DNA of 44,089 nucleotides from Candidatus Nitrosopumilus sp. (GTDB taxonomy: Archaea > Thermoproteota > Nitrososphaeria > Nitrososphaerales > Nitrosopumilaceae), in contig JAOTTS010000018.1 in assembly GCA_029864335.1 (NCBI GenBank), positions 1 through 44,089 of the forward strand, given 5' to 3'. Shown here one piece after another: positions 41,024 through 44,089 of this stretch; within the stretch, counting starts at the first letter, position 1, and every line of letters starts with the position of its first letter. The position numbers were made by a program, and so were the translations under genes. The notes under the pieces are model-generated. The model was not told the origin of the DNA. It saw only the letters and a program-made list of their open reading frames with translations, and searched no databases.

Positions 41024-41515
41024 TTAGATGCCATTCAGGTTGGAAAGTATCCTTTCAAGATCTTGTTTTTCATATCTCAAACTCTTAACAGTAGAACTAT
41101 CCTACAGAGTCAATGAGAATTTTTTTACCATGATCTTGTTTTCATCAGAAATCTCAGAGGCCATAATTGCATCGTTTAGAGTCTTGGACTGGTGAGCAAG
41201 TTTTCTTGTATCTATTTTTGCATCTGAATTTTTTGCCAAAGAAATCTGATTGGTCAGTTCATCTCCAATTTCATTTAAAATTTCAGTTAGCGGATTTGAT
41301 ACAAGCTACATGCTATGTTATAGTCATTCTAGTTAATTCAGCTGCAACAAAAATTAGATTTACTGGATTGATTTGTGTGATTTTCTCTTGTTGGTTTTTC
41401 TATCCAGTTTTGGTTGCTTTTGGGTTCCCGTCTTTGGTGGAAATTCCTCATCTGTCTTGTTTTCAGTTCTAGATTTTTTCAGATTCTCACTGGTTTTTTC
41501 ATTGATTTTTTCCAT
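41024..41515 (-). pseudogene. Hypothetical gene with several lesions
   Basis: ATG at 41513-41515 reads MEKINEKTSENLKKSRTENK and a Lys-rich linker, shifts frame near 41385-41395 into ITQINPVNLIFVAAELTRMT, shifts or stops again near 41300-41315, then reads LVSNPLTEILNEIGDELTNQ, KLAHQSKTLNDAIMASEISD and MVKKFSLTL. It meets TAG (about 41101), continues in frame SSTVKSLRYEKQDLERILSN and ends at 41024-41026. At least three lesions in a helical protein of about 165 residues. Family not recognised. Confidence 0.5.
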
Positions 41516-41621
41516 GTAGTACAATGTGGCATGTGCCTATCAAACAACCCAAGTTTTGACTTTATACATATCTAAATGACATTTAGATCAAGAATATATC
41601 TTACATTCACCATACTATATC

Positions 41622-41747
41622 ATGACAAAAACAAAAAAGAAGACACCTCAGATAAACAAAAACAACAAGACAACACCTGAGAACTTGATCAAAAAGGAAT
41701 ACGATGAATCGTTGAAGGAATTGAAAAAAGAAATTAAAGAAGACTAA
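41622..41747 (+). CDS. Lysine-rich miniprotein (41 aa)
   Basis: MTKTKKKTPQINKNNKTTPE followed by NLIKKEYDESLKELKKEIKE and D. Basic, disordered N-terminus and a charged C-terminal helix, as in small nucleic-acid-associated proteins. ATG start behind AT-rich DNA (CATACTATATC). No family known. Confidence 0.45.
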   Translation: MTKTKKKTPQINKNNKTTPENLIKKEYDESLKELKKEIKED

Positions 41748-41759
41748 GATTATAATTTT

Positions 41760-41950
41760 TTAGATATTTTCTATATCTATCAATGTAACAGGACAAGTAA
41801 CATTTTCAATAATTCTTCTTTAAACACTACCTAATGACAATAATTTTTTTATTCCCTTCATCTTTCTTCGTTTTGACATTACTATGAGATTCATTTTTTC
41901 TTTTTTAACTAGGTATTGGATATACAATAGGATGACTTCAACTGAAAATT
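41760..41950 (-). pseudogene. C-terminal remnant of a universal stress protein
   Basis: The frame reads VEVILLYIQYLVKKEKMNLI, then VMSKRRKMKGIKKLLSLGSV, then TAA (41820-41822), then in frame RRIIENVTCPVTLIDI to TAA 41760-41762. This is the UspA C-terminal half (DLIVMGxRG..GIKxLxLGSVSxxVxxxxxCPVxxV) with a nonsense codon where Ser (TCA) is expected. The N-terminal half is gone; its place is taken by the plus-strand gene starting at 41932. Confidence 0.6.
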
Positions 41951-42310
41951 TAGAGTAATACTGTAAGAAGGTTTTAGGTCTTCCAAATATTCGCTTTGTT
42001 GGAGTATTAAACAAAAGGGGAGACAAAATTGCAGGGAGTTTTAAAGAAGGAGTGAAGCCTTGGATATCAGATAAAGAAAATCATACGATGTATGTTCAAC
42101 TAGTATTTGAGTATCTAATGAGAAAAGACTTTGATAAAGAACTAGGAACAATTGATCATATTGCTTCAAGGAGAAGTAATGTCACCATGATTAGTAATTC
42201 CAACTAATGAATATCTTGTCTTAATAACTGCTGAAAGAGATGTAAATGTTGAAGATATTATTTTGCAAGTAAATTCCGCATTCACTACACTTCTGGGCAT
42301 AAAACCATAA
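41932..42310 (+). pseudogene. DUF6659-like family protein with an early TAA and a one-base insertion
   Basis: ATG 41932 gives MTSTENLE, then TAA (41956-41958), then in frame YCKKVLGLPNIRFVGVLNKR, GDKIAGSFKEGVKPWISDKE and HIASRRSNVTMIS. One extra A at about 42195 breaks the frame, after which IPTNEYLVLITAERDVNVED and AFTTLLGIKP complete the family pattern to TAA 42308-42310. It is the third member of the family in the window, the second with a stop in the first helix. Confidence 0.55.
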
Positions 42311-42538
42311 TCTGGTTTTACTTCGGTTGCTGTAATTATTATAGTACAGAAGCTAGTATTACAAGATCCCATTTCAAACCCCATTGATACAAAAAATACC
42401 TTTTCCTCTCCAAAAGGGTATCTTAATCAGGATAAGGTGAGAACAGCCATTGCAAGTTTGATTAAAAAATTATCAAAAATGTTCCAACAGAAAACCAGTC
42501 TTACAGGAGGTGATAAAAAAATAAGAACAGTTAATCAA
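42311..42538. other. Open frame without a start (possible gene remnant)
   Basis: The plus strand stays open from 42311 to about 42571 in frame with the preceding TAA (QKLVLQDPISNPIDTKNTFS; NQDKVRTAIASLIKKLSKMF), but there is no ATG/TTG/GTG in a sensible place with a promoter. It may be the tail of a lost gene. No function seen. Confidence 0.25.
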
Positions 42539-43183
42539 TTAACTGCTCTTCATACCAATCAGAGTTTTTAATCCTGACTGTGCAGACTTTATCTGTAGTT
42601 CAAGAAGTTTAGCTTTTTCTTCTAATTGATGAATAATATCATCATAGCCTAATTTCTCGTAGCGATTGATTTTCTGTTCTATTTGCGTTAGACTGCTCTT
42701 CAAATCATGCACTTTGGCATTAAATGAAGAAATCAGGTTATCGATTCCGTTATGTTGGAACAATGTCACATTAACAGATTCAGAATCCAATAGAATCTGG
42801 GTTCCATAAGTGGCACATTTTCCATACTTTATAGAATCAGAATTTATTGGTAATGGAATCACATCCAGATCCGATGTTACAAGTGCGCCTATTGACTCTC
42901 TGCTGTATTTGTTGTGGCAATAGTCAAAGGTTACGACACCAGAATCTTGATTCAAGTCCTGCACTGCAATATTTTTGATACCATTCTTGTCAACTACGCT
43001 TTGTTCATATGCAAATGCAATAGGTAACAATATCATTATTAATATCAACGCAACGACAATTACGTCCAATGCAAAGTTAGCAGATGTTACAAATCTGTAG
43101 GTTGGCATCAAAATCTTTGACTTGGTTTCAACCATATCTTTTGGAACATGCTTTTCAATATCATGTAAAATATGATAAATCAT
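42539..43183 (-). CDS. Membrane protein with an extracytoplasmic domain and C-terminal coiled coil (214 aa)
   Basis: A cytosolic N-terminus (MIYHILHDIEKHVPKDMVET), one membrane helix (about 38-58, LDVIVVALILIMILLPIAFA), then an extracytoplasmic beta domain with two cysteines that could pair (VTFDYCHNKY; YGKCATYG), and a coiled coil (about 150-205, FNAKVHDLKSSLTQIEQKIN; HQLEEKAKLLELQIKSAQSG). The design suggests an oligomeric cell-surface or envelope protein. It is monocistronic. Family not recognised. Confidence 0.65.
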   Translation of the reverse strand: MIYHILHDIEKHVPKDMVETKSKILMPTYRFVTSANFALDVIVVALILIMILLPIAFAYEQSVVDKNGIKNIAVQDLNQDSGVVTFDYCHNKYSRESIGALVTSDLDVIPLPINSDSIKYGKCATYGTQILLDSESVNVTLFQHNGIDNLISSFNAKVHDLKSSLTQIEQKINRYEKLGYDDIIHQLEEKAKLLELQIKSAQSGLKTLIGMKSS

Positions 43184-43463
43184 TTCAATTCACCACTTGT
43201 TTTTTCAAAAACGAAACATTCAGTCAAGAATAAACAACCAAACCAATACCTAAAGTGCTGGTTACAATGTTCCTGCAGTCAGCATGTAGTTATTTTATGA
43301 TTGTTCCTTGTTGATTGTTTCTAGTTTGGATTTTACTTTTCCTCCGCCCCACTATGTGCAATACCTACTATTAAGACACATACCATTTGATTTCATTGTG
43401 TGTGATGACAATTTCCATCTCCCTTAACTGTCAATTCATACTATACATAACGTAGGTAAAAAA

Positions 43464-43673
43464 ATGAACATTTATGATACAAAGACAATTTCCTGCAGAA
43501 GCTGCGGCAAGTCTATTGGTGAGATTGACTATGATGCAGAGGTAATTCGTCCTCAATGTGGCCAATGTGCGAATCCAATGCCTGAAGGGGACAATATTGC
43601 CTACACTGCAAGTTATTTCCAAAATAACCCTCCTCTGAAAAAATCAAAAATGATTGAGCCTTTAATACATTAA
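43464..43673 (+). CDS. Zinc-ribbon protein (69 aa)
   Basis: MNIYDTKTISCRSCGKSIGE, then IDYDAEVIRPQCGQCANPMP and EGDNIAYTASYFQNNPPLKK. Two CxxC pairs 21 residues apart form a complete zinc ribbon, with a basic tail. Probably a small nucleic-acid- or protein-binding module. It is convergent with the zinc-ribbon gene at 43690. Confidence 0.7.
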   Translation: MNIYDTKTISCRSCGKSIGEIDYDAEVIRPQCGQCANPMPEGDNIAYTASYFQNNPPLKKSKMIEPLIH

Positions 43674-43689
43674 GGCTCAATACTTGTGA

Positions 43690-43860
43690 TTAATCTAATT
43701 CATCCAAGTACTCTTCTTCATTTTCTGAAGGGGTGATAATAATTTGCTCAAAACTAATACCATTACACTGTGGGCATTCTGTAATTATTGTGACTCCTGC
43801 CTTTTTAGAAAACACATTCCCGCAGGACTTGCAAAATCTCAATTCATCTAGTGTCGCCAT
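43690..43860 (-). CDS. Zinc-ribbon protein (56 aa)
   Basis: MATLDELRFCKSCGNVFSKK, then AGVTIITECPQCNGISFEQI and an acidic tail (TPSENEEEYLDELD). CxxC pairs (CKSC, CPQC) give one zinc ribbon of the rubredoxin/TFS-like type. Clean ATG at 43858-43860. Upstream is an inverted repeat GTGCA...TGCAC (43871-43890). It is convergent with the 43464 gene, 16 bases between stops. Confidence 0.7.
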   Translation of the reverse strand: MATLDELRFCKSCGNVFSKKAGVTIITECPQCNGISFEQIIITPSENEEEYLDELD

Positions 43861-43870
43861 GAGAGAACAA

Positions 43871-44089
43871 GTGCATAATACTTATTGCACATAATGCAAA
43901 AATCCAACTTTGGTGAATCATAGAAGTTGAGTTGAATGTTTATCATGAAATACTAATTATTCATAGAAAGTAAAAGATGAATTATCCACCAAGTTTAAAT
44001 TTACGAGATCATATGCTGCATTTGCCGTAACAAGGTTTGAAGGCAAAACCTAGTTGGATAATCCCATACGGAAAGAAAAACCTTCAATT
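43871..44089. other. Intergenic end of the window
   Basis: Contains the inverted repeat GTGCATAATA-CTTATTGCAC (43871-43890) just upstream of the zinc-ribbon gene, probably part of its promoter. A plus frame near 44010-44062 (KFKFTRSYAAFAVTRFEGKT, stop) looks like a gene fragment, but nothing can be named. Confidence 0.3.

Noticed and set aside
2226-41958. Stop-codon reassignment or programmed readthrough to explain the in-frame stops
   Set aside because: All three stop codons are involved, normal genes here end with the same codons, and many of the same genes also have frameshifts. Gene decay explains all cases more simply.

Overview
The window looks like a chromosomal segment of a marine or soil ammonia-oxidising archaeon of the Nitrosopumilaceae (Nitrososphaerota, formerly Thaumarchaeota). 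The reasons are AT-rich DNA, many leaderless genes with an archaeal TATA element about 25 bases before ATG/TTG/GTG, archaeal ribosomal protein L40e, a CdvB/ESCRT-III-like protein, a thaumarchaeal-type tyrosine recombinase, a tRNA-Val with an apparent non-canonical intron, and an extracellular multicopper oxidase locus. All family names come from reading the translations; no database search was run.

Layout. 1-1.65 kb: iron-containing alcohol dehydrogenase (cut by the window edge) divergent from a MOFRL-type glycerate kinase. 1.65-9.5 kb: sparse accessory DNA with tiny genes, a TPR protein, a CdvB paralogue behind a perfect 18-bp palindrome, and many broken genes (response-regulator receiver, DoxX/PhnB chimera, flippase-like membrane protein). 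9.5-11.6 kb: VOC protein, membrane-anchored intradiol-dioxygenase-like protein, small genes. 11.9-14.8 kb: a decayed integrated element (Gp37/Gp68 homologue with a nonsense codon, a frameshifted small gene, an integrase with two frameshifts and a lost catalytic Arg) lying against tRNA-Val with an att-like tandem repeat. 14.86-27.3 kb: intact housekeeping block: L40e, sucCD, a Dps-like ferritin, ileS, purD, formyl-THF cyclo-ligase, folD, ABM and cupin proteins, purN, and an MBL/beta-CASP-like nuclease. 27.3-33.7 kb: small C2H2/zinc-ribbon proteins, a winged-helix protein, a Cache sensor and a thaumarchaeal family of cytoplasmic proteins, many preceded by the same short palindrome (TTAACAnTGTTAA). 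34-38.6 kb: a copper-related group (beta-propeller exported protein, multicopper oxidase with a Met/His-rich insert, DUF302 protein, and an exported protein that is about one-fifth methionine). 38.8-44 kb: zinc-ribbon proteins, a frameshifted Hsp20, further decayed genes, a membrane/coiled-coil protein.

Two signals stand out. One is a palindromic promoter element repeated about ten times, mostly within 5 kb, usually just upstream of the TATA element and about 35 bp before the start codon of tiny zinc-binding or hypothetical genes; this looks like an uncharacterised local regulon. The other is the Met-rich protein next to DUF302 and a CueO-like multicopper oxidase, a plausible extracellular copper storage/oxidation module in an organism that depends on copper.

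A third general feature is the density of single-lesion pseudogenes (nonsense codons of all three kinds and 1-2 base frameshifts) in the accessory parts, against none seen in about 12 kb of core genes. This argues for real gene decay rather than uniformly poor sequence.
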